The notes beneath the pieces were generated by a model. That model made no database searches, had not been told where the DNA came from, and saw only the letters and a list, made by a program, of their open reading frames with translations. A program made the position numbers and the translations under genes. Shown here in pieces: positions 16,597-24,305 of a stretch of 54,813 bases of DNA (positions are counted from its first letter, which is position 1; every line of letters starts with the position of its first letter). Source of the DNA: Oscillibacter sp. PC13 (GTDB lineage Bacteria; Bacillota; Clostridia; Oscillospirales; Oscillospiraceae); the NCBI RefSeq assembly GCF_900115635.1, contig NZ_FOXE01000022.1, positions 1-54,813 of the forward strand, in the 5' to 3' direction.

Positions 16597-17163
16597 TCAG
16601 TGGTGGAACAAGTGCAGGAATCTGCCCGCCCAGTAAACAACGCGGGTGCATTTGCTGATGGCAAACGTTTTGCCAAGCGCCTTGCCGCCTATGGTAAGTC
16701 CGGAAATCAGCGCCGTAACTCCCACCGACAGCAGCACCGTTTTCAGATTAAAAGACGCCTGCAGCCGCGCCACAATCACTGCAGCCGTCGTGCCGCTGAC
16801 GATGCCACAGATATCACCCACCACATCATTGCAGATGCTGCTGACACGGCTGGCATTGCGCAGCAGACTGAGTGCCTCCGTGGCGCCTTTTTCCCGGTGG
16901 GCTGCCATGGAGTGAAACGGTGTGGCATCTGCCGCTGTCACCGCCACGCCAATGATATCGAATACAATGCCAAGACCGACAAATACCACCAAAATCAAAA
17001 CAGCGATGGCTATGCCCGCACCAGCCAGCACCGTCTCCGATGCCAGGCTCAGAGCTGCAGACAGAGCAATCGCAATCAGAAAGACCTGTAAGGCCCAGCG
17101 ATAGCGGGAGATCTCCCCGCCTTTTTTCTGTTTTTTCATTTTCTTATGCTGGTCCTTTTTCAA
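16597..17163 (-). CDS. oapA: OLE-associated membrane protein OapA
   Basis: A 188-residue integral membrane protein. A lysine-rich N-terminus (about 1-17) is followed by four hydrophobic segments: 22-40, 46-70, roughly 110-135 and 145-165. It carries ICNDVVGDICG, a DxxxD motif; OapA of alkaliphilic bacilli is described with such a motif and distant similarity to CNNM/CorB magnesium transport domains. OapA binds the OLE RNA and places it at the membrane. TTG at 17163 is chosen because GGAGG lies seven bases upstream; the first ATG is eight codons later without a site. Identity rests mainly on position between OLE RNA and dxs. Confidence 0.8.
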   Translation of the reverse strand: MKKDQHKKMKKQKKGGEISRYRWALQVFLIAIALSAALSLASETVLAGAGIAIAVLILVVFVGLGIVFDIIGVAVTAADATPFHSMAAHREKGATEALSLLRNASRVSSICNDVVGDICGIVSGTTAAVIVARLQASFNLKTVLLSVGVTALISGLTIGGKALGKTFAISKCTRVVYWAGRFLHLFHH

Positions 17164-17193
17164 AAAAATACCTCCATTAGGGAAGTGCTGTTT

Positions 17194-17846
17194 GCTAAGC
17201 TGGCGGCGGCAGAAAAAGTAAATCTTACGGCTTAGGTACGGGTTGGTTTTCCCCACGGTACACCTCTCGTTGCCGATAGAGGCGGTTCCCCCTTCGGTAC
17301 CGCGGCACAGTGTCGCCAAGCCATGCGACCCGATTGCCACTTAGTCCGCACTGCAATCCTTTTTCTGCCCGGAATTGACAGCCTAGGTGATTTCCACCGC
17401 AGTCCATCCGTTTCTTTAGCCTCTTTTGCAAGAAGGGTTTCAGGGGGCAATCGCGTGCCGCCGCTCTGGCCAGAGCAACGCCGCGTGTTCCCCCATTCAC
17501 CCACCCCACGCAAGGCAGGCTACGTCTGCACACAGCGTTACGGTCCGAAGGGGCCGATGCACCGCATTGCAGGTTCACAATCTGTTTCGTACACAGGCCG
17601 AAAATACCACAAGGGAGTACGTCTGTGCACAAGAACAGGTCTCCACGAAAACAGGGTCGGGTTAACCATGCCATTGGAAAGCGCCCTGAGTTCGCAAGCG
17701 CAGGCATGCGCTTCCCCCCAGCACCCACCCAAAACTGGGCGTATCAAGCAGGCACCACGGGTTTCATCGATGTGCCCTTCAGAGGATTTTTAGGCCCTCC
17801 CTAGGAAACGGCAGATCTGACTAGAATACTGCGCCGCCGCTTAGCG
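17194..17846 (-). ncRNA. ole: OLE RNA (ornate large extremophilic RNA)
   Basis: A 653-base minus-strand transcript with no credible ORF. Its ends are complementary: 17845-17829 can pair with 17212-17194 in a helix of about 17 bp with two single-base bulges. The predicted start (about 17846) coincides with the 5' edge of that helix. Length agrees with the roughly 600-660 nt of known OLE RNAs, and it is followed directly by an OapA-like gene and dxs, the context defining the family. OLE RNA with OapA forms a membrane ribonucleoprotein linked to magnesium, cold, ethanol and energy stress responses. Assignment is by context, size and end pairing; no covariance search was run. Confidence 0.82.
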
Positions 17847-17852
17847 TGATTT

Positions 17853-17881
17853 AGTATAGCACCAAAGCAATAAATATACAA
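17853..17881 (-). promoter_or_regulatory. Promoter of the OLE RNA operon
   Basis: On the minus strand TTGTAT (17881-17876), 17-base spacer, TATACT (17858-17853). The -35 box is weak, the -10 good. The start would be near 17846. Confidence 0.6.
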
Positions 17882-17962
17882 CATATTCTGTATATGGCAT
17901 TATGACGAAAAAAGCAAGGTCCTGAATCCATTGGGCTGCAACGAATTGACGGTTTCAGGCTA

Positions 17963-18373
17963 CTATTCACCTGATGCAGGCTTCGGAAATTCTAACATTT
18001 TTCTAACAAATTTCTTCGGAACGCGCAGATCCGGAACCTTTACAAGCCCTGTGATCTTGTCCGAAAGCCGCTCGTTGTGCTCATCCGCAAAATGAACATA
18101 TATACCGGCAGTAGTGGATATATTTGCATGTCCAAGCCAGTGCTGAATTTTCTCCAGGGGTACCGTTCTCAAAGGGGAATGTTGCATTCGTATGCCGCAA
18201 CGCATGGAGCTCTGTAACCTGGAAATTATGTTATTTAAAAAAATATTTGAAGTCTCTGGTGATCTTAATTTTTTATCTGACTTTACACTTATTAATCCAT
18301 TCCATGCGTGATTGTGAGAGTCGCTACCCCAGAGGCACTTCCTCACTTGGGTTTTCAGGAAGTATACTTTCAT
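17963..18373 (-). pseudogene. Tyrosine recombinase remnant, frameshifted
   Basis: The C-terminal catalytic part of a phage-type integrase, broken by at least two frameshifts. The frame ending at 17963 encodes HWLGHANISTT (about 18120) and the tyrosine box GIYVHFADEH. The preceding HxxR box, TELHALRHTNAT, is readable only in another frame (about 18180-18220), and an integrase-like NGLISVKSDKKLRSPETSNIF returns in the first frame. The N-terminal arm-binding and core domains are missing. It is a relic of an integrative element lost from the OLE upstream region. Confidence 0.75.
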
Positions 18374-19040
18374 TTCACCGCTTAGTTTAAAAATGTGTTG
18401 TTCCTTTTATGTCTTTGATACGTCTCTGTAGACCGGCACATCAGCCTCTCTACTTTCTTTCTCCATATTGATAACCCCCCCTCTTCCTTGTGTGGTAGTT
18501 TAGGCCTGTCTCTGAATTGACTGTAATCCAGCGGAAGGGTTAAACTCTCGGAATGCGTTATTCCACTCTACTTTCCGATCTAAATCGGGATACTCTACAA
18601 TGCTCTATAATGCAATGGCTACGATAAAGTAAGATAAGTTGCGCAAATTGAAAAAGAGGTATCAAGGGTAGAAGCTTTATATTCGGATACTCAAAAATGC
18701 GGTTCTACTGCGTAACAATGAGAACATAGAAAAACAGAGAACCGACCACTTTAGGAAGTGATTAACTCTCTGCTTGCAAACCTGTCTGTCAGCGTTAGTG
18801 ATAAGTTGTTGTGAATACTTCCTTATCAGCGTAAAACTAAGGGATTCAAGGCTTTTCTCGGCAAATTCAACGTATGACAATAGGCTGGAATACGTATGGA
18901 ATATTCATAGAATTATGATATACTTTGCTCCAAAGAAGTCAAACAGCAAACCAGGATTTTCCGGCGAAGTCTTTTTCCAACTTCAAATAGCAAAAAGCTG
19001 TAGAAATTGCTGGCTTGGGAATCAGGAAAGGAGAAGAAAT
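18374..19040 (+). other. Gene-poor stretch beside the integrase relic
   Basis: No gene is supported here. The DNA is less GC-rich than its surroundings and contains only short frames without ribosome sites (the longest, 18677-18880 minus, 67 codons, resembles nothing I know). It is best read as decayed mobile DNA left between the integrase relic and tRNA-Gln. Confidence 0.5.
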
Positions 19041-19160
19041 ATGAAAAAGAATTTGAGAAAGCTCGGTTTTCTGTTGGGCATGGTGTTCATATGGCTCATC
19101 CTGTTCATTGTTATAGGAGTTCCTTTGGTGATATTCTTCTGGTCAGGACCGCCTGCCTGA
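19041..19160 (+). CDS. Small single-pass membrane protein
   Basis: A 39-residue peptide: basic N-terminus MKKNLRKLG, then one strong transmembrane helix (about 10-34), ending in GPPA. AGGAG sits seven bases before the ATG, the main argument that it is translated. No family recognised; it lies in the low-GC relic zone and could be a leftover of the lost element or a small stress or toxin-like peptide. Confidence 0.5.
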   Translation: MKKNLRKLGFLLGMVFIWLILFIVIGVPLVIFFWSGPPA

Positions 19161-19267
19161 TGGGTTCACTGCTAAAAGCAAAATACCCTTCCAATATCAA
19201 AGCCTATATTCAAGGAATAGTTGCCAGTCAACCGTGATATTTCCGGTGTAAAGCAATAAGAAATAGC

Positions 19268-19303
19268 AAAGCCTGCGTATAACAATAGTTATACGCAGGC
19301 TTT
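19268..19303 (-). terminator. Hairpin downstream of tRNA-Gln
   Basis: A long perfect stem, AAAGCCTGCGTATAAC with its complement, lies nine bases past the tRNA 3' end. T tracts at both sides are short, so it could stop transcription from either side. Confidence 0.6.
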
Positions 19304-19311
19304 GTCTACTT

Positions 19312-19385
19312 TGGCAGCGGGTGAAGGATTCGAACCCTCACATACAGAGTCAGAGTCTGCTGTGCTACCTTTACACAAACCCGCT
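19312..19385 (-). tRNA. tRNA-Gln (anticodon CTG)
   Basis: A 74-base cloverleaf with encoded CCA. Acceptor AGCGGGT pairs with ACCCGCT; the anticodon stem GCAGA/TCTGT encloses loop CTCTGAC with anticodon CTG (glutamine CAG codons); the T arm has the GTTCGAATC loop region. It has its own promoter and a downstream hairpin. Confidence 0.9.
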
Positions 19386-19416
19386 AAACCGTGCTTGTTC
19401 ATAGCGAACAGATATT

Positions 19417-19444
19417 ATTATACTGAAAATTGCATTTTTGTCAA
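19417..19444 (-). promoter_or_regulatory. Promoter of tRNA-Gln
   Basis: On the minus strand TTGACA (19444-19439), 16-base spacer, TATAAT (19422-19417): both boxes match consensus. Start near 19410, 25 bases before the tRNA. Confidence 0.85.
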
Positions 19445-19476
19445 GGGGTTTTACAAATTTTTCTTTTGTTTTTTCA

Positions 19477-19509
19477 ACCGACACCGTTTCTATGAGAAAC
19501 GGTGTCGGT
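19477..19509 (-). repeat. Perfect hairpin after the Sel1 gene
   Basis: A 14-bp stem (ACCGACACCGTTTC and complement) eight bases after the Sel1 stop. On the minus strand it is followed by an A-rich run rather than Ts, so it may slow decay or stop transcription only weakly. Confidence 0.5.
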
Positions 19510-19516
19510 CACGGCC

Positions 19517-21559
19517 TTAATGACTGCGAAAGCTATCCAAAAATCCTTTAAAGCCGCTTCGTTTTTGCTGTGGCTTTTTCCCACTTTTCAACCGCTGCAA
19601 CGCCTCCGCAGCTCCTTCATACGCCTGCTCTGCAGCAGCTTGATACAGGCAGATGGCTCTTTCCAGATCCTTGGAAACACCCTTGCCATGCTCGTAGCAC
19701 CACGCCAAATGATATTGGGCACGGGGATGCGCCTGCTCTGCCGAGCGGTGATACCACTTGACCGCTTGTTCCCAGCTCTGAGGTACGCCAACGCCGGTCT
19801 CATAGAGATAGCCTAAGTTGCATTGAGCCACCTGATCGCCTTGATCCGCTGCCTGCTGATACAGCGCTGCAGCCCGGGCTGTATTCTTTTTCACGCCGTG
19901 GCCAAATTCGTAACACACCCCAAGGTTACATTGCGCACGCGGGTAGGAAGCATCAGCCGCCCGTCCATACCACTGAGCCGCCTGCTCCCAGCTCTGAGAT
20001 ACGCCAAAGCCAGCCTCATAGAGATAGCCCAGATTGCACTGAGCCGCTAAATCACCCTGCTCTGCTGCCTGCCGGTATAGATCCGCCGCTTTCTCGTAGC
20101 TCTGCTTTACGCCCTCACCATGCTCATAGCATACGCCGAGATTGCACTGGGCGCCAGCTACTCCGGCATCTGCAGCCGCTTTATACCAGCGGATGGCTTC
20201 TGCCAGATCCTGCTTCACCCCCAAGCCGCGTTTACAGAATACGCCCATACAGAACATGCCCCGCGGATCCCCCTGCTCTGCCGCCTTCCGATACCAGCTT
20301 GCAGCACGCACCAAGTTTTTCTCCACACCCTTGCCGTTTTCATAGCACCAGGCCAAATTACACTGCGCGCGGGGCATCCCCTGCTCTGCGGCGGCGCGAT
20401 ACCATTTGACAGCCTGCTCCCAGTCTTGTTTAACCCCGCAGCCAAGCTCATACAGAAACCCCAAGTTGCACTGGCCGGGTGCGTTTTTCAGTTCAGCAGC
20501 CTGCCGATACAGCTCCGCCGCCTTTTCATAGCTCTGTTCCACACCCGTCCCGGTCTCATAGCAAAATCCCAAGCAGCACTGGCCATCTTCATCATTCTGC
20601 TCCGCTGCCTTACGGTACCAAGTCACTGCCTCCACCGGGTCTGCCGGTACGCCCCGCCCCCGCTCACAACAAAGGCCATAGCACAACTGCCCCCGTGGAT
20701 AGTTTTGATCTGCGGCCGCACGGTATAGGCGGGCAGCCTCTTGAAAATTCTCTTCCACACCCTTGGCATATTCGTAACACCAGGCCAAGTTGCACTGGGC
20801 ACGTGGATACCCCTGGCTGGACGCTGCGCGATACCAGTTCACCGCTTGCTCCCAGCTCTGCTCTACGCCAATACCGCTCTCATAGCAAAATCCCAGGCAG
20901 CATTGTCCGGCCGCATTGCCTTGATCGGCGGCGCTGCGGTACCACTTAACCGCCTGCTCCAGGTTTTTGGGGATACCGCTTCCAAATTCCAGGCACCTGC
21001 CCAGTTCTGTCTGAGCGCTGGGATACCCCAGCCATGCTGCGGATTGATACCACTTGACAGCCTCTGCCTCGTCCTGCTCCACTCCCCAGCCCCGGTGGTA
21101 TGCCTCTCCGAGGAGGAATTGAGCCCGTGGGAAGCCGTTCGCAGCCCCCTTGAGAAAGCACTCCAGTGCCTTGGCATAGTCCGTCTCCACGCCGATACCA
21201 TATGTATAGCAATAACCCAGATTGGTCAGTGCCGGCATATAATCATGGGCCGCTGCCTGGGCATACAAGACCGCCGCCTGTCTGGCATCCGTCTCCACAC
21301 CGATCCCTGCCTCAAAACACCAGGCTAGGTTTGTCAGGCCCAGCATATCTCCCATGGCAGCAGCCCGCTGGTAACAGGCCAGCGCTTGTGTTTCACGCCG
21401 CTCATCCGCAGCTTGGTTTCCCAAACTTACCCAGTCGCCGGAAGAGAGCATCTCCTCCTCCATCGGAACAAAAAATGTGCCGCCGCAGCGGGGGCACACA
21501 TCCGGTTCCTCTTCTGCCACGTATCCGCAGTCTGGATTTTCGCACCGGTAATAATCCAT
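19517..21559 (-). CDS. Sel1-repeat protein with N-terminal zinc ribbon
   Basis: A 680-residue protein. Residues 5-25 form a rubredoxin-like zinc ribbon (CENPDCGY ... CPRCGG). After a half repeat come 16 consecutive 36-residue Sel1-like repeats (about 74-649) with the pattern AQCNLGxCYExGxGVxxxxExAxxWYRxAAEQG, then a basic tail (KKPQQKRSGFKG). Sel1 arrays are protein-binding solenoids. No signal peptide or membrane segment, so a cytoplasmic scaffold is likely; partner unknown. AGGAGG precedes the ATG. It may be cotranscribed with the ttcA-like gene, whose stop lies three bases upstream of its start. Confidence 0.88.
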   Translation of the reverse strand: MDYYRCENPDCGYVAEEEPDVCPRCGGTFFVPMEEEMLSSGDWVSLGNQAADERRETQALACYQRAAAMGDMLGLTNLAWCFEAGIGVETDARQAAVLYAQAAAHDYMPALTNLGYCYTYGIGVETDYAKALECFLKGAANGFPRAQFLLGEAYHRGWGVEQDEAEAVKWYQSAAWLGYPSAQTELGRCLEFGSGIPKNLEQAVKWYRSAADQGNAAGQCCLGFCYESGIGVEQSWEQAVNWYRAASSQGYPRAQCNLAWCYEYAKGVEENFQEAARLYRAAADQNYPRGQLCYGLCCERGRGVPADPVEAVTWYRKAAEQNDEDGQCCLGFCYETGTGVEQSYEKAAELYRQAAELKNAPGQCNLGFLYELGCGVKQDWEQAVKWYRAAAEQGMPRAQCNLAWCYENGKGVEKNLVRAASWYRKAAEQGDPRGMFCMGVFCKRGLGVKQDLAEAIRWYKAAADAGVAGAQCNLGVCYEHGEGVKQSYEKAADLYRQAAEQGDLAAQCNLGYLYEAGFGVSQSWEQAAQWYGRAADASYPRAQCNLGVCYEFGHGVKKNTARAAALYQQAADQGDQVAQCNLGYLYETGVGVPQSWEQAVKWYHRSAEQAHPRAQYHLAWCYEHGKGVSKDLERAICLYQAAAEQAYEGAAEALQRLKSGKKPQQKRSGFKGFLDSFRSH

Positions 21560-21562
21560 GGT

Positions 21563-22450
21563 TTACTCCTCCTTTGTCACAGAGTCACCGTTCTCCGAAT
21601 CCATCCGGGGCGTATTGTAAAAATCCAGAAAAGAATGTGTGATTCCCCGGTATTTAAAGCCTGGAAACGTATCCAGCTGGACGCCATGAATGGCCCGGAA
21701 AATACTCTTTTCAATGTTGGGATTTTCTGTTTTCAGCCTCCGGAGCAGTACCTTCATCTCCTGGCGTTTGCTCTCTCCCACGCCGTCTCCCGCAGCATCC
21801 CGGCTCTCTGTAAAACGGCAGGCACACTGGAGAAAGCGCAAATGATTGTAGTTCTTCCAAGCAATGATATCATCTTCATGGACACAGTACAGCGGCCGAA
21901 CCAGCTCCATATCCGGGAAGTTTTTGCTGTGGAGCTTCGGCGGCATCGCCTGCAGTTGGGCACCGTAAAACAGCCCCAAAAGTGTTGTCTCAATCACATC
22001 TGAAAAGTGGTGGCCCAGCGCGATCTTGTTGCACCCAAGTGCCTGGGCCTTGCTGTATAGAAACCCCCGGCGCATCCGCGCACAGAGATAGCAGGGATTC
22101 TTTTCCACCTGCACGGTTACGTCAAAGATATCGCTTTCAAAAATGGTGATGGGAATTCCAAGAAGCTGTGCATTCTCTTGGATCAGGCGGCGGTTTTCCG
22201 GATTGTAGCCCGGGTCCATCACCAAAAATGTCAGGTCAAAGGGTTGGTCTGTGTGGCGCTGCAGCTCCTGCATCAGCTTGGCCAGCACCATGGAGTCCTT
22301 CCCTCCGGAAATGCACACAGCGATATGGTCGCCTGGCGAAACCAGTTCATAGCGCTTCACTGCGGCGATAAAGGGATTCCACAACTCCTTGCGGTATTTT
22401 TTTATAAGGCTGCGTTCAGCAGTCTCTTGTATGGTAAGCTCACGGGACAT
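21563..22450 (-). CDS. TtcA-like tRNA thiolation protein
   Basis: A 295-residue PP-loop ATPase with SGGKDSMVL (about 47-55). A CxxC (CYLCARMRRG, about 119) and a later cysteine pair (CACRF) fit the iron-sulfur-dependent TtcA/TtuA-like group that thiolates tRNA; TilS is less likely because these cysteines are present. Substrate base not certain. The ATG at 22450 has AGGAGG at good spacing; a longer frame upstream lacks a site. Next gene downstream is the Sel1 protein, three bases after its stop. Confidence 0.8.
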   Translation of the reverse strand: MSRELTIQETAERSLIKKYRKELWNPFIAAVKRYELVSPGDHIAVCISGGKDSMVLAKLMQELQRHTDQPFDLTFLVMDPGYNPENRRLIQENAQLLGIPITIFESDIFDVTVQVEKNPCYLCARMRRGFLYSKAQALGCNKIALGHHFSDVIETTLLGLFYGAQLQAMPPKLHSKNFPDMELVRPLYCVHEDDIIAWKNYNHLRFLQCACRFTESRDAAGDGVGESKRQEMKVLLRRLKTENPNIEKSIFRAIHGVQLDTFPGFKYRGITHSFLDFYNTPRMDSENGDSVTKEE

Positions 22451-22618
22451 GAGAGACCTCCTGGGAATAAAGTCAAAGACCGGCCGGCATACAAATCCGG
22501 CAAATGGAAAAGTCCGACCACGGCAGCCAAATCCGCTCTGCCGCAGCGTACATAAAATTTTAGGGCCAGCCACCTGCCGCCGTCGCGAAGCAGCTGGAGT
22601 CTCCGTATCGTTTTTCGA

Positions 22619-24172
22619 TTACAGCCAAATAGCCCCCAGCCTTAAAATAGAGGCAAATACCCTGCGGTGCCAAGGGCGTTTCTCCCAATCTTCCAGCGTG
22701 TACAGCGTGCTTTGGGCCATCGTTCGGTCCAAATCTTCCAGCAGTTCCTCCACCACCGGGGCATGATAAAACAGCACACCGCATTCATAATGCAGCTGAA
22801 ATGTACGGTAGTCCATATTTGTGCTGCCGATCAGCGCTACTTCCCGATCCACCATCACACTTTTGGCATGGAGGAATCCCGGAGAGTATTTATAAATTTT
22901 CACCCCATGCTGCAGAAGCTCTCCCCAATAAGTTTCCGCAACCAGATATGTGAACTTATGGTCCGGAACCGCCGGAATCATCAGTCGGACGTCCACTCCA
23001 CCGTCAGCGGCCATGCACAAGCTCCGCTGCATATATTCCTCCACAGCATAATAGGGCGTTGTAATATACAAAAAACGCTTGGCCGCGGAAAAGAGCTGCA
23101 GATAGGTGTCCTCAATGGGGTTATCCGGATTGTTCAGCGGGCCATCGGTGAATGGCTGACAGAAGCCGGCGCCGCTGCTCTCCACTCTGGAGCGGTAATA
23201 GTCATCTTCGTTGGGCAGCGTCCGGCCAATCATTTTCCACATCTGGATAAACTGGGCAGCAAATCCCCAGGCTCCCTCTCCATCAATCCGAACGCCTGTG
23301 TCTTTCCAATGGCCAAACCGGACAATCAGATTTGCGTATTCATCAGCAATATTGATGCCGCCGGTGTAGGCATACTGTCCGTCAATCACGGCAATCTTGC
23401 GATGATCCCGGTAGTTGAAGTAGATCCGGTTGATATATCGGTGAACAGGGTTAAACACCTCTACCTCAATGCCTGCATCCTGTATCGCCTGCAGTGTGCC
23501 GTCCGACAGGCGGGTAATATTGCCGAAATCGTCAAAGATAATGCGGACTTCCACCCCGGCAGCGGCCCTCTCCCGCAAAACAGCAAACATGCGATCCCAG
23601 ATCTGCCCTTCGGCCAGAATATAATACTCCAGGAAAATATAAAGCTCCGCCTGCTGCAGATGCGTAATCAGGTCATCCAAGAATTCCGCCCCATCGGAAA
23701 AATACTTGGCATCCGTATTGCGGTAGAGCAAAAAGCCTTTTTTCTGAAGATAGGCGGCCAGACGCCCCAGCGCTGGGGACTGTTTTCCAAGCCGCGCCAC
23801 ATTATTGGCGCTCTCCATCTGCGTGCTCTCCCGTTCCTTTGGCGGTGCAATTTTGCGCATACTTAAATTCTTTGCCTGATGCGTGCCGCCCCACAGGCAG
23901 AAGAGAATCATGCCAGATACCGGCAAGGCCAGCAACAGACACATCCATATCAGCTTGTAGCTTGGACTGCCGGGACGCTGGTAGACCCGGATGGCCACAA
24001 CCGCGGCCACACAGACCAATGCTGAATATACATATGTGGCTTTTTCCTGCAAAATCCGGGACAAAAATACTGTGGTACAGATTTGGGCAAAGACCGTCAA
24101 GACGCACATCGACAGGCTGGTCGCTGCGGAAATCCGCCGTTCCGTTCGTTCTTTTGGATGCGTTCTGGACAA
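22619..24172 (-). CDS. cls: Cardiolipin synthase
   Basis: A 517-residue phospholipase-D-type synthase that joins phosphatidylglycerol molecules into cardiolipin at the membrane. Two N-terminal transmembrane segments (about 20-40 and 46-62) and a third near 73-93 precede two HKD motifs, HRKIAVID (about 255) and HAKSVMVD (about 430). It begins with TTG, preceded by GAGGGGG; no ATG occurs before the first helix. It ends 169 bases from the ttcA-like gene and has its own promoter. Confidence 0.93.
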   Translation of the reverse strand: MSRTHPKERTERRISAATSLSMCVLTVFAQICTTVFLSRILQEKATYVYSALVCVAAVVAIRVYQRPGSPSYKLIWMCLLLALPVSGMILFCLWGGTHQAKNLSMRKIAPPKERESTQMESANNVARLGKQSPALGRLAAYLQKKGFLLYRNTDAKYFSDGAEFLDDLITHLQQAELYIFLEYYILAEGQIWDRMFAVLRERAAAGVEVRIIFDDFGNITRLSDGTLQAIQDAGIEVEVFNPVHRYINRIYFNYRDHRKIAVIDGQYAYTGGINIADEYANLIVRFGHWKDTGVRIDGEGAWGFAAQFIQMWKMIGRTLPNEDDYYRSRVESSGAGFCQPFTDGPLNNPDNPIEDTYLQLFSAAKRFLYITTPYYAVEEYMQRSLCMAADGGVDVRLMIPAVPDHKFTYLVAETYWGELLQHGVKIYKYSPGFLHAKSVMVDREVALIGSTNMDYRTFQLHYECGVLFYHAPVVEELLEDLDRTMAQSTLYTLEDWEKRPWHRRVFASILRLGAIWL

Positions 24173-24226
24173 ATCTTCCGCCCCCTCTCTTTTACTCTGC
24201 CGTCAGCTTGCTTCTCTTATTAAATG

Positions 24227-24255
24227 ATTATACAAAAAAAGCAGATCCGCTGCAA
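24227..24255 (-). promoter_or_regulatory. Promoter of cls
   Basis: On the minus strand TTGCAG (24255-24250), 17-base spacer, TATAAT (24232-24227). Confidence 0.7.
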
Positions 24256-24265
24256 CCTTCTTTCT

Positions 24266-24302
24266 GTAAAATGGAGTCCCCCGCTCTCTGAGCGGGGGAC
24301 TT
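24266..24302 (-). terminator. Terminator of pncB
   Basis: A 12-bp stem (AGTCCCCCGCTC with complement, 24275-24301) four bases past the pncB stop, followed on the minus strand by CCATTTTAC. Confidence 0.55.
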
Positions 24303-24305
24303 CTA

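Noticed and set aside
17225..17793. Frames of 150-170 codons on both strands inside the OLE region
   Set aside because: No ribosome sites, no domain, and they lie within the closed structured RNA.
18677..18880. A 67-codon minus-strand frame in the relic zone
   Set aside because: No start signals and no resemblance to a transposase or other family; left as undefined decayed DNA.
19517..21559. Regular repeats that might suggest a CRISPR array
   Set aside because: The period is 108 bp and follows codons of the Sel1 protein; there are no identical short repeats with unique spacers.
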